This document shows, piece after piece, positions 44,435 to 52,435 of a DNA stretch of 64,000 bases. The stretch's first letter is position 1; each line of letters opens with the position of its first letter. The DNA is from Demequina sp. GTDB taxonomy: Bacteria; Actinomycetota; Actinomycetes; Actinomycetales; Demequinaceae. The position numbers and the translations under genes were made by a program. The notes under the pieces are model-generated. The model ran no database searches. It was not told the DNA's origin and was given only the letters and a program-made list of their open reading frames with translations. The stretch is from assembly GCA_024707205.1 (NCBI GenBank), contig JANQAD010000001.1:248001-312000 (forward strand), written 5' to 3'.

Positions 44435-44710
44435 GTGCCTCGAGTCGCTTCACCCGCAGCCGAGTTTGTAGGGCACCGTATCGACGACCACCGACGTGAG
44501 CGCGGCCTCACCCACGATCAGTTGGCTGCGGCTACCGGTATCGACTCGTCGAATCTGCGCGCGTACATGAGCGGGCGCGCAATGCCAAACGTGCACTCGC
44601 TGGTGAGGATTGCGTCGGTGCTTGAGGTGGCGCTTGGAGAGTTGTTGGATGGGTTAACGCCGGAGTTATTTGGAGCGGAGAACTCAGAGAGGCGCGCCCG
44701 ACCCTCGTAG
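44435..44710 (+). CDS. XRE-family HTH regulator, possible restriction-modification controller
   Basis: A 91-residue single-domain regulator: FVGHRIDDHRRERGLTHDQL, AAATGIDSSNLRAYMSGRAM and PNVHSLVRIASVLEVALGEL give a complete lambda-repressor-like HTH. GTG at 44435 is used; a GTG at 44402 would add 11 residues. It is divergent from the adenine methylase gene, the usual place for a C-protein that times methylase and endonuclease expression, though C-proteins are more often next to the endonuclease gene. Confidence 0.78.
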   Translation: MPRVASPAAEFVGHRIDDHRRERGLTHDQLAAATGIDSSNLRAYMSGRAMPNVHSLVRIASVLEVALGELLDGLTPELFGAENSERRARPS

Positions 44711-44836
44711 TTGCTCTGGGCACTCACGTCTCTGGGAGGGCGCGTCGCCATCATGTCGGCTTGCGCGACCCACTGCATGTCGGGGAGTGGCACACGACCC
44801 CCGCCGCTACTGTTCTAGAGAGACATAGGAGGGGCT

Positions 44837-45877
44837 GTGGCAACGTGGCTTGTTCGCGCGGGGCGCGACGGGGCAAATGAGGACTTCGCGCTCGAGAGCG
44901 GTTACGCGGTACTTGGATGGCACGAGTTGCCCGACCTGCGGCAGTTCGCGTCCAAGGCGGAACTAAGTCAGGCGCTTCGCGACGCGGGCCACTCCAACGA
45001 CGCGGCGATCCGTAGCCATACAAGCCAGATATGGACATTCGTCCACAAGATCCAGCGCGGCGACACCGTCACACTCCCGTTGCGGTCCGTAGCTGCAGTC
45101 GCGCTCGGCGAAGTAGTCGGGGACTATGAGTACGACCCGACCGCTGCACCCGGCGTTCGTCACCGTCGGCGCGTGCGGTGGGTGCGGGATGCAGTTCCGC
45201 GCAATGCCTTCGGTCAAGATCTCCTCTACACACTCGGCGCGTTCCTCACTGTGTGCCGTGTCCAGCGCAATGACGCGGACACGCGCATCGCACGGATCAT
45301 GGCAGGCCAGACTGATCCCGGTATGGGTGCCGGCCCGAATCGCGCGCAGACCGCGTCCGAGACGACCGAAGAGGATCTCGGAGACGCAGCGCCCTTTGAC
45401 CTTGAGCAGTATGGGCGGGATCGCATCGCCTCGATCATTTCGCGCAATTTCGCGGGCCACGAACTCACTGCCTTGGTCAACGCGGTCCTGCAAGCGAGCG
45501 GGTACCACACCATCGTCTCTCCCGCTGGTCCTGACGGCGGAGTGGACATCCTCGCCGGTGCCCCTCCCATGGGTTTCGGAGAGCCACGCATTTGCGTTCA
45601 GGTGAAGACCGGCGAGGCCGACGCACCGATGCTGCGCGACCTCCAAGGGACCATGCACGCACACGGCGCCACCCACGGCCTCTTCGTCGCTTGGGGTGGA
45701 TACAAGCGCACCGTGCGGATCGAAGAACGTCGCACCTTCTTCCAGATTCGGCTCTGGGACGCGGACGACCTCATCCGCGAACTCATCGCGGTCTATCCAC
45801 AACTGCCGGCGGCGATTCGCGACGCCATCCCGCTGACGCAGGTCTGGACCGTGGTTGAGGATGATCCCCGAGCCTGA
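44837..45877 (+). CDS. Mrr-like restriction endonuclease with N-terminal PUA/EVE-like domain
   Basis: A 346-residue protein. Residues 1-150 (TWLVRAGRDGANEDFALESG, IRSHTSQIWTFVHKIQRGDT, ALGEVVGDYEYD) resemble the N-terminal reader module found on many Mrr-type proteins, which may bind modified bases. Residues 205-320 are the Mrr catalytic domain: FAGHELTALVNAVLQASGYH, then GPDGGVDIL (Asp 237) and ICVQVKTGE (Gln 255, Lys 257). It would cleave DNA in a modification- or stress-dependent way. Its end overlaps the next nuclease-like gene. Confidence 0.85.
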   Translation: MATWLVRAGRDGANEDFALESGYAVLGWHELPDLRQFASKAELSQALRDAGHSNDAAIRSHTSQIWTFVHKIQRGDTVTLPLRSVAAVALGEVVGDYEYDPTAAPGVRHRRRVRWVRDAVPRNAFGQDLLYTLGAFLTVCRVQRNDADTRIARIMAGQTDPGMGAGPNRAQTASETTEEDLGDAAPFDLEQYGRDRIASIISRNFAGHELTALVNAVLQASGYHTIVSPAGPDGGVDILAGAPPMGFGEPRICVQVKTGEADAPMLRDLQGTMHAHGATHGLFVAWGGYKRTVRIEERRTFFQIRLWDADDLIRELIAVYPQLPAAIRDAIPLTQVWTVVEDDPRA

Positions 45878-46478
45878 GTCTCAGCCTTCCTACCCGGCGA
45901 TACCAATACGTCCCCTCACGGGGAGCGAGGATTTCGCAGGCGTAGGGGACTCTCGCTCCACCGTGCTCGACTACTGGCGCTGGGCTAACTCAGACCTCAT
46001 AGGGAACGTGTCGCGCGGCGTTCTCGCCGAGTACCTGGTCGCACTCGCCGTCGGAGCGACGTCGTCGCCCCGCGATCCGTGGGCCGCATACGACGTTGTG
46101 GATCCCAACGGAATCACGATCGAGGTCAAGTCTGCGGCCTATCTTCAGGCTTGGGACCAACGTGCACTGTCCAAGATCACCTTCCTCGTGAAGCCAACTG
46201 CAAGTCCTGTTGTCGTACTTGGCGAGACGCCTGTGGTGAGCCGACGCTCTCACGTTTGGGTCTTCGCCTTGCTCCACCACACTGACCAGGAGACGCTCGA
46301 TCCGCTTGACCTTACCCAGTGGACGTTCTGGGTGGTTCCTACCCCCTGGCTCGACGCCCGTGAACGCAGTCAACACTCGATCGGTCTCCTCTCGTTGAAG
46401 GCCTCTCCGTTCGGAGCCCCGGTGACGTTCGGAGCGCTCGCGTCAACGATCACCAGTGTCGCTCGGTCGGAGTCGTGA
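45861..46478 (+). CDS. PD-(D/E)XK nuclease-like protein
   Basis: A 205-residue protein with a compact endonuclease-like core: Glu 57 in GVLAEYLVALAVGA, Asp 78/81 in YDVVDPNG, and IEVKSAAYLQAWDQ (Glu 88, Lys 90), the classical E...D...ExK order. No DNA-binding domain beyond the core is visible. The start at 45861 overlaps the Mrr-like gene by 17 bases, suggesting co-expression. I know no named family for it. Confidence 0.6.
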   Translation: MIPEPESQPSYPAIPIRPLTGSEDFAGVGDSRSTVLDYWRWANSDLIGNVSRGVLAEYLVALAVGATSSPRDPWAAYDVVDPNGITIEVKSAAYLQAWDQRALSKITFLVKPTASPVVVLGETPVVSRRSHVWVFALLHHTDQETLDPLDLTQWTFWVVPTPWLDARERSQHSIGLLSLKASPFGAPVTFGALASTITSVARSES

Positions 46479-46555
46479 TGCTCGCGTGAACCTCGCCACA
46501 CCAGCTTTGCCTCAGCGTCAGAACCGTCGATACTTCCCCCGTAGACCTGCCGAGG

Positions 46556-47359
46556 GTGCGGCGCTATCGCAAGGGCGCTATCGATCGCCTCTACGTTGAG
46601 GATGCCGAAGGGTTGACCTACGGCTGGGCCGACGCTGCCACCGGGGAGACCACCATCCAGATCCCCGGAAGCGAGGCGCGTGTCGAAGCGGCGTTCACCG
46701 CGTGGGCGCTCTCGTACCCAGCCGACGACCTCGCCACCCACATCCCCGGGCACAGCAAAAAGGCGCTTGCGGCGGCGTGGCAGGCGGAAGTCGAGGCACT
46801 TGATGAGGACGCCAGGACGCTCGATGACATGAGACAACTGGCCATCTACCAGCGCGATCAGTACCTGAAGGGCAACACCGGCGAGCTCCGCATCGGCATG
46901 CGCCTCAACGAGCTTCACAAGCGCGGCTGGGGCGTGTTGCATGCGATCCCGCTCTACGACGGTCGCGCCGACATCGACCACCTGCTAGTCGGCTCAGGCG
47001 GGGTGTGGACCGTCAACTCCAAGTCCCACGGCTCACTCCCGGTCAAGGTCACCAGGGACCGCATGACCGTAGGCCGCACCTACGTGGATCACATCCCCGC
47101 CGCCCGGCACGAGGCCTCCGTCGTCAGTCGCATCCTGCGCTCCCTCGGCATCAAAGTCCCAGTCCATCCCGCCGTCGCCCTCGACCTCTCGCCGCACACC
47201 GAGTTCCATGTGGTCGCGGAACCAGAAGACGTCATCGTCGACCAGACTTCCTACGTGGTCGAGGCGATCGAGCGCAGCGAGGGACTCGTGGACCAGCCCA
47301 CCATCAACGCAGTCTTCGCCCTCCTCCGCCAACGAACCACCTGGGAGTCCAGCACATGA
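46556..47359 (+). CDS. NERD (nuclease-related) domain protein
   Basis: A 267-residue protein. An N-terminal region (RRYRKGAIDRLYVEDAEGLT, YGWADAATGETT) precedes a NERD domain with GNTGELRIGMRLNELHKRGW (Glu 110), YDGRADIDHLLVGSGGVW (Asp 139/141) and TVNSKSHG (Lys 156). The usual E-x-K is N-x-K here. A C-terminal extension (EFHVVAEPEDVIVDQTSYVV) follows. NERD proteins are suspected DNA nucleases. GTG at 46556 follows GAGG; the gene begins 77 bases after the previous nuclease-like gene. Its last bases overlap a 36-codon frame (ATGA). Confidence 0.72.
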   Translation: MRRYRKGAIDRLYVEDAEGLTYGWADAATGETTIQIPGSEARVEAAFTAWALSYPADDLATHIPGHSKKALAAAWQAEVEALDEDARTLDDMRQLAIYQRDQYLKGNTGELRIGMRLNELHKRGWGVLHAIPLYDGRADIDHLLVGSGGVWTVNSKSHGSLPVKVTRDRMTVGRTYVDHIPAARHEASVVSRILRSLGIKVPVHPAVALDLSPHTEFHVVAEPEDVIVDQTSYVVEAIERSEGLVDQPTINAVFALLRQRTTWESST

Positions 47360-47466
47360 CCGACATCTCCATCACCGAATGGAAGCGCTATGGCCACCAC
47401 CGCGGCTATGCCGAGGATGCAGGCGGCACCAAGCTGGCCACGCTCCATATGGACAATACCAATTAG
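47356..47466 (+). CDS. 36-aa peptide resembling the N-terminus of NERD-family genes
   Basis: Starts at ATG 47356, overlapping the NERD gene stop (ATGA), and ends with TAG at 47466. The 36 residues read TDISITEWKRYGHHRGYAED, then AGGTKLATLHMD. The start resembles the protein at 62584 ([20 protein letters not shown], then VATKLASL): both have an I-x-EW-x-x-x-G opening and a TKLA-x-L segment. It is either a truncated duplicate of a NERD-type gene or a tiny coupled protein. No ribosome-binding site is needed if coupled. Confidence 0.45.
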   Translation: MTDISITEWKRYGHHRGYAEDAGGTKLATLHMDNTN

Positions 47467-47491
47467 GGATTCACCACGGTATGCTCGTGGC

Positions 47492-47725
47492 GTGAGTACA
47501 CAGATCACGGTTCGCCTTCCCGATGACCTGGTCGATTTCCTCGACTCCCAGGTTGCCTCGGGCGAGGCACCGAGCCGCGCGTCCGTCGTGGCCCAGGCCA
47601 TCGCCCGCGAGCGCCGTCATCGCGTGGCGCTCGAGGACGCCAGGATCTACGCCGCGACCGGCGAAGACGCAGATCTCGCTGCGTTCACTCGCGGCGCGGC
47701 CGCGAGCATCGAGCCGCTGGACTGA
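47492..47725 (+). CDS. Ribbon-helix-helix antitoxin (MazE-like)
   Basis: A 77-residue antitoxin with the RHH DNA-binding start STQITVRLPDDLVDFLDSQV and SRASVVAQAIARERRHR, and an acidic disordered tail that would bind the toxin. GTG start. Five bases separate it from the MazF-type toxin gene, so this is a complete type II toxin-antitoxin operon that should repress itself. Confidence 0.88.
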   Translation: MSTQITVRLPDDLVDFLDSQVASGEAPSRASVVAQAIARERRHRVALEDARIYAATGEDADLAAFTRGAAASIEPLD

Positions 47726-47730
47726 TCAGC

Positions 47731-48033
47731 GTGCGGCCCATCCTCACCGCCCGCCTGGACAAGGTCCGGCCAGTCGTCCTCCTCACCCGCGAGCAGGTGG
47801 TGCCCTATCTGTCGCGAGTCACGGTGGCTCCGATCACGTCGACCATCCGCGGGCTGTCAACGGAAGTCTCAGTTGGCCCGGCGAACGGCCTGGATCAGGA
47901 ATCAGTGATCTCGGTGGACAACGTCGCCACGATCGATCGGACCTCCCTGGGACCCATCATCGGGTACCTCACGCAGCACCAGGAACGAGACCTGGCGCGC
48001 GCGATTTTCACCGCATACGACCTAGACGCCTGA
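47731..48033 (+). CDS. PemK/MazF family toxin (sequence-specific mRNA interferase)
   Basis: A 100-residue toxin with the PemK/MazF pattern: RPVVLLTREQVVPYLSRVTV, APITSTIRG and NGLDQESVISVDNVATIDR, with the conserved DNV-x-T-I-x segment. Cleaves RNA unless bound by the antitoxin encoded 5 bases upstream. GTG start. Confidence 0.92.
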   Translation: MRPILTARLDKVRPVVLLTREQVVPYLSRVTVAPITSTIRGLSTEVSVGPANGLDQESVISVDNVATIDRTSLGPIIGYLTQHQERDLARAIFTAYDLDA

Positions 48034-48101
48034 CCCCTAGCTCGCGGCTTCACGCGATCCGGAACCGTGCGAAGACGAAGACCGGCGACACGAGCGTAGA
48101 C

Positions 48102-48121
48102 TGGTACAAGATTTCGTACCA
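48102..48121. promoter_or_regulatory. Palindromic operator TGGTAC-N8-GTACCA of the Phd/YoeB operon
   Basis: A perfect 6-bp inverted repeat with an 8-base spacer, 15 bases before the antitoxin ATG and overlapping the expected promoter-proximal region. Phd/YefM antitoxins bind palindromes with a GTAC core; the position and form fit autoregulation. Confidence 0.65.
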
Positions 48122-48135
48122 CTGAAGGAGTGATC

Positions 48136-48384
48136 ATGGCCGTCACCGCCTCCGAGGCCCGCAAGCGCCTCTTCCCGCTCATCGAGGAGGTCAACGCCGA
48201 CCACACCACGGTGGAGATCACCTCCCGCGGTGGTGACGCGGTGCTGATGTCTCGCGACGAGTACGACGCTCTCGTCGAGACCTCCTACCTCTTCCGCTCC
48301 CCCACCAACGCCCAACGCCTCCTCGACGCCGATGCCGCGCTGCGCGAGGGTCGCGGCAAGACCAGGCAGCTCGACCGCGCGTGA
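48136..48384 (+). CDS. Phd/YefM family antitoxin
   Basis: An 82-residue antitoxin with the Phd fold start AVTASEARKRLFPLIEEVNA, VEITSRGGDAVLMSRDEYDA and LVETSYLFRSPTNAQRLLDA. Preceded by GGAG at good spacing. The gene overlaps the toxin by 4 bases (GTGA), giving coupled translation. Confidence 0.92.
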   Translation: MAVTASEARKRLFPLIEEVNADHTTVEITSRGGDAVLMSRDEYDALVETSYLFRSPTNAQRLLDADAALREGRGKTRQLDRA

Positions 48385-48632
48385 ACATCGTCTTCTCGCC
48401 TGGCGCGTGGGAGGACTACCAATACTGGCAAGGCCAAGACCGCAAGACCCTGCGGCGCATCAACGCCCTCATCGACGCAATCGAGCGCGATCCGTTCTCC
48501 GGGCTCGGCAAGCCCGAACGCCTGCGCCACGGCATCGAAGCGTGGTCCCGCCGCATAGATGCGCAGCATCGACTCGTCTACCGGATCGAGGATGCCAGTC
48601 TGCTCATCCTGCAGGCGCGGTACCACTACTAG
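48381..48632 (+). CDS. Txe/YoeB family toxin (ribosome-dependent RNase)
   Basis: An 83-residue toxin: FSPGAWEDYQYWQGQDRKTL, GLGKPERLRHGIEAWSRRI and HRLVYRIEDASLLILQARYH, ending in HY as YoeB usually does. Catalytic residues Glu, Arg and His are in place. Coupled to the Phd/YefM antitoxin. Cuts mRNA at the ribosomal A site when freed. Confidence 0.93.
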   Translation: MNIVFSPGAWEDYQYWQGQDRKTLRRINALIDAIERDPFSGLGKPERLRHGIEAWSRRIDAQHRLVYRIEDASLLILQARYHY

Positions 48633-49108
48633 GTCGGAATCTCGCCAAACGGGTAGCGCACCTCTTCGAACGGCCAGGCACGCTCAAGCCACGTCGGCAC
48701 AAAAGCGAGCACAGCGTCGGCCACATGGGCAGGCGCCTCCGCGACCACCCACCACGAGACCTCGGCGACCACCTTCCCTGGTACCCCACCGTCTTCCGGC
48801 GGATCGACGTAGACGCACCCCCAGATCGCGCTCTCGTCCTCGGGCATGATCGCGAAGTTGAACGACTCGTGCGTGGTCATCTCGCGCGCGTGCCGCTCGA
48901 GGTCCGCGCGGTCCTCCTCGGCCGTCATGTCCTCGGGCGGCCAACCCCACTCCTCACCGTACTTTTCCCACAGCATTCGCTGGTTTCCCATGACCGCGAC
49001 CATGTCGATGGGCGTGTCATCAGGGGAAATGGGGCGCAGGTGCACTCCCGGCGCCACCTCCACGCGCAAGGGGTGCTCGAAGGTGGGCGGAAGCCAGGAA
49101 CCTGTCAT
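48629..49108 (-). CDS. GNAT-like N-acetyltransferase
   Basis: A 159-residue protein with an acetyltransferase-like layout: VHLRPISPDDTPIDMVAVMG at the start, FNFAIMPEDESAIWGCVYVD in the centre and EVSWWVVAEAPAHV with a following helix. The R-x-x-G-x-G/A acetyl-CoA loop is weak. It converges with the YoeB toxin, 4 bases overlapping. The substrate is unknown. Confidence 0.55.
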   Translation of the reverse strand: MTGSWLPPTFEHPLRVEVAPGVHLRPISPDDTPIDMVAVMGNQRMLWEKYGEEWGWPPEDMTAEEDRADLERHAREMTTHESFNFAIMPEDESAIWGCVYVDPPEDGGVPGKVVAEVSWWVVAEAPAHVADAVLAFVPTWLERAWPFEEVRYPFGEIPT

Positions 49109-49275
49109 GGCGCCGATCCTACGGGGGAGGCCAAGAGCGCAGTCCGCCCACGGGTCCGACGCTGCCGCCGGGTTGGGTGACCCGTGTTTCGCTATTTCAG
49201 GATTCCGTAAAATACGAGAACACCACTGTCACCGCGCGCACGTTGACACGCCCCCCACGACCGGCTAGGTTTCAG

Positions 49276-49294
49276 GATAGTAAAGTTTCCTAAC
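49276..49294. promoter_or_regulatory. ROK operator candidate upstream of the ROK repressor gene
   Basis: GATAGTAAAGTTTCCTAAC matches the palindrome at 60650-60668 in 15 of 19 positions. It ends 15 bases before the GTG of the ROK repressor gene and so could mediate autoregulation. Confidence 0.65.
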
Positions 49295-49309
49295 CTCTTG
49301 GGAGAGCTC

Positions 49310-50547
49310 GTGCAGTCAGCGTCGTCTGCAGCGGCAAGCAATGCGCCCGCTAGCCGTCCAGACGTTCCGCCGACCGCCTCGCCAGTGCCCGCCACGCCGG
49401 GCCTCTTGCGGTCCATCAACAACCGCACCGTGCTCGAACTCCTCATACAGCACCCCCTCGTTGAGCCGCGGCGACGTGTGCAGCCTCACCGGCGTCTCCA
49501 AGCCCACCGCATCCCAACTCCTCACTCGCCTTCTGGATGCGGAACTGGTGCTCGACGCCGGCCCCGGCTCCCCCGCCCCGGCGGTCGCCCGCCCCAGATG
49601 TACAAGCTCAACCCCCGTGCGGCTTCGCCGCCGCCATCAACGTTGACCCCACGTCCATCCAGGTGCGCGTCGCCGACCTCGTCGGCACCACGATCGCCGA
49701 GTCGACCGTTCCCACGGAGGCCGCGGATGGAAACCACGGCCCCGATCGCGCCGTGGAGGCCCTCGAGTCCGCGGCGGCGCAAGCGCGCATCTCGCTCGCC
49801 GATCTCGCCGCCACCGTCATCGCCGCGCCCGGATCGTACGACCCCTCGACGGACCAGCTCAGGTACTCGGATCACCTCCCCGACTGGCAGCAGACCGGGC
49901 TCATCGCGCACCTGAGCGAGCGCATCCCCGGCACCGTGGCGGTGGAGAACGACGTCAACCTCGTCGCGGTCGCCGAACAGCGCGAGCGCGAGCGCACCGC
50001 CGAGAACTTCGTGCTGCTCTGGCTCGACGAGCGCATCGGCGGCGCGATCTTCGTGGACGGCAAGCTCTTCCGCGGCACCCGGGGAGCCGCGGGCGAGGCC
50101 GCCTTCCTCCAGGTTCCGGGCGTTCCCGCGGTGCGCAACCCCGCGCAGGACAATCACGGCGGCTTCGAAGACCTCGCCGGCGAGGCGGTCGTGCGGGAAC
50201 TCGCGGCTCGCGTGGGTATCAACAGCGCAAGCGCGCCCGACGCTGTGGCCGCCTTGGTCGCCAGCGACACCCAGGCGGCACGCGAGGTTCTCACGGACAT
50301 CGGCGGTCGCTACGCGATCGGCCTCGCCTCGATCCTCGCCCTGCTCGACCCCGCCGAGGTGATCCTCGCCGGCGCCGTCGCCGCGGCGGGCGGCCAGCAA
50401 CTCGTCGACGCCGTGGCGAGCGAACTGAGCGCCGTCGCGATCGCGACGCCGCCCGTGAGCTTGGGCCTCGTCACGGACTCCCCCATCACGCGAGGCGCCA
50501 TGATCCTGAGCCTCGGCCACGCGCGCGATCGCGTGTTCAACACATGA
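49310..50547 (+). pseudogene. ROK family transcriptional repressor, frameshifted
   Basis: The N-terminal helix (PGLLRSINNRTVLELLIQHP) and HTH (LSRGDVCSLTGVSKPTASQL, LTRLLDAELVLDAGPG) are in different frames around a C5 run near 49463. The ROK domain (FAAAINVDPTSIQVRVADLV, VENDVNLVAVAEQRERERTA, GGAIFVDGKLFRGTRGAAGE) is in yet another, with further single-base breaks between about 49560 and 49615, including the C5 run before GTGCGG. From 49622 onward the frame is open to 50547. The zinc motif CxCGxxGC normally after GEIGH is absent here (NPAQDNHGG instead). It is the expected regulator of both arms of the amino-sugar locus. Confidence 0.8.
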
Positions 50548-51536
50548 GGACCCTCCTCGCCCTCGACGGCGGCAACTCGAAGACGGACATCGTGCTCGTG
50601 AGCGAAGACGGCACGGTATTGGCGCGCACGCGTTCGGGCCCGTTCATTCCGCACCTTGCCGGCGCCGATCGCGCCGTGGATCTGCTCGCCGACGACATCG
50701 AACGCGCCCTCGCCTCCGCCCCCGGCGGCCGTGTGGACCTCATCGCCGGCTACCTCGCCAACGCGGACCTGCCCGTAGAAGAGGAGCGCATCGCCGCGGC
50801 GATCACCAGCCACGCCTGGAGCGACCGCGTGATCGTGGAGAACGACACCCTCGCGATGCTGCGCACGGGCACGGACTCGGGTCACGGCGTGGCCGTCGTC
50901 TGCGGGGCGGGCATCAACTGCGTCGGCGTAGGCGAGAACGGGGAACGCGTGCGCTTCCCCGCACTTGGCCGGATCACCGGCGACTGGGGCGGCGGCCTCG
51001 GCATCGCCAAGGAGGTTCTCTGGCACACCTCGCGCGCCCATGACGGCCGCGGCCCCGCCACCACCCTCTCGCAGGCCGTCGCCGCGCACTTCGGCCTGGC
51101 AAGCGCGGCCGCCGTCGCCGAGGCTATGCACTTGCGCACCTTCGACTATGACCGCATGCACGAGATCGTGCCGCTGCTGTTCCGCGAGGCGAACGCCGGA
51201 GACGAGATCGCGCGCACGATCGTGCAGCGCCAGGCACAAGAGGTGGCCCTGCTCGTCACCAATGCCCTAGAGCGCCTGCGCCTCACCGACGGCACCCCGG
51301 ACGTGGTCCTCGGGGGCGGCATGCTGACATCGGGAGAGCCGCTGCTCCTCGGGGTCGTCGTCGACACGATCCTCGCGGCCGCCCCCGGCGCCCGCATCAC
51401 GATCGCCGCGGACAAGCCGGTGCTCGGCTCAGCCCTCTTGGGCCTCGATGCCCTGCTTGGGCCCGACGCCGGCTCGGCAGAGCGGGAGGCTCGCCTTCGC
51501 GAAACCCTCGATTTAGCAGGGGCTTTGCAGCCATGA
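50544..51536 (+). CDS. BadF/BadG family ATPase, probable N-acetylglucosamine kinase
   Basis: A 330-residue ASKHA-fold kinase: LALDGGNSKTDIVLVSEDG (phosphate 1), VIVENDTLAMLRTGTDSGHG, VAVVCGAGINCVGVGENGE and ITGDWGGGLGIAKEVLWH. The BadF-type family includes N-acetylglucosamine kinases of the NAGK type. It overlaps the ROK gene by 4 bases and the next gene by 4 bases. A second BadF-type kinase is in the opposing operon at 56529. Confidence 0.82.
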   Translation: MRTLLALDGGNSKTDIVLVSEDGTVLARTRSGPFIPHLAGADRAVDLLADDIERALASAPGGRVDLIAGYLANADLPVEEERIAAAITSHAWSDRVIVENDTLAMLRTGTDSGHGVAVVCGAGINCVGVGENGERVRFPALGRITGDWGGGLGIAKEVLWHTSRAHDGRGPATTLSQAVAAHFGLASAAAVAEAMHLRTFDYDRMHEIVPLLFREANAGDEIARTIVQRQAQEVALLVTNALERLRLTDGTPDVVLGGGMLTSGEPLLLGVVVDTILAAAPGARITIAADKPVLGSALLGLDALLGPDAGSAEREARLRETLDLAGALQP

Positions 51537-52435
51537 GCGCTCCCCTGAGGATGGGCGTCGCCGGAACGGGCTATTGGGCGACGGTCACCCACGCGCCCGC
51601 CGTGCTCGCGTCACAGCACTGGGATCTGGCCGCCGTGTGGGGTCGCAACCCGGACGCAACGGCCGCCCTGGCGTCGGCCATGCCGGGCGAGGTGCGCGCC
51701 TTCGCCGACTTCGACGACTTCCTTGACGCCGTGGACGGCGTCACGTTTGCGCTGCCCCCGGACGTCCAGGCGCCGCTCGCCCGCCGCGCCCTCGAGGCGG
51801 GCAAGCACGTGCTGCTCGAGAAGCCCATCAGCCTTGACCCGGACCAGGCCGACGCCCTTGTCGCCGCCGCCGAGCGCACCGGCGCCGCGACGGCCGTGTT
51901 CTTCACGATGCTCTACGACCCCCGCATCAGGGCCATCATCGCCGACGCGGCGAGTTCCCCGGCGCTGCGCGGCGGCACCGGCCTGTGGCTCGGCTCCGCG
52001 CTCAACGACGACAACCCCTTCAACACCCCGTGGCGGCACATCCACGGAGGTCTGTGGGACCTGGGGCCACACGCGCTCTCCGTGCTGTGGACCACCGTCG
52101 GCCCCATCGCAAGCGTCGCCGCGCACGCCGGAGCCGGCGACCTGCGCCACCTTGTCCTCACCCACGCGTCTGGCGCCACGAGCACGGTGTCCCTCACCCT
52201 TCGCGCGCCCGACGCTGCGGACGGGTTCTCGACGACCCTCTGGGGAGAGCAGGGCCGGGTCTTCGTTCCGGTGGACGACGTGGACTCCCTCGCGGCACTC
52301 ACGGTCGCCCTCGACGAGCTGGGCGAGCAGGCGATCGAGGGCCGCTCCGACCACCCCTACGGCGTCCGCTTTGGTCGTGACATCGTGCTGCTGCTCGCGG
52401 ACGCGGAGCGCCAGATCGCTCCGGCGGCGTCGTGA
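51533..52435 (+). CDS. Gfo/Idh/MocA family oxidoreductase
   Basis: A 300-residue NAD(P)-dependent sugar dehydrogenase-like protein: RMGVAGTGYWATVTHAPAVL (GxGxxx fold), GKHVLLEKPIS (the EKP motif) and the C-terminal HGGLWDLGPHALSVLWTTVG with the His region. Reduces or oxidises sugar derivatives. Overlaps both neighbours (4 bases before, 1 base after), so it is tightly coupled in the operon. Substrate unknown. Confidence 0.85.
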   Translation: MSAPLRMGVAGTGYWATVTHAPAVLASQHWDLAAVWGRNPDATAALASAMPGEVRAFADFDDFLDAVDGVTFALPPDVQAPLARRALEAGKHVLLEKPISLDPDQADALVAAAERTGAATAVFFTMLYDPRIRAIIADAASSPALRGGTGLWLGSALNDDNPFNTPWRHIHGGLWDLGPHALSVLWTTVGPIASVAAHAGAGDLRHLVLTHASGATSTVSLTLRAPDAADGFSTTLWGEQGRVFVPVDDVDSLAALTVALDELGEQAIEGRSDHPYGVRFGRDIVLLLADAERQIAPAAS

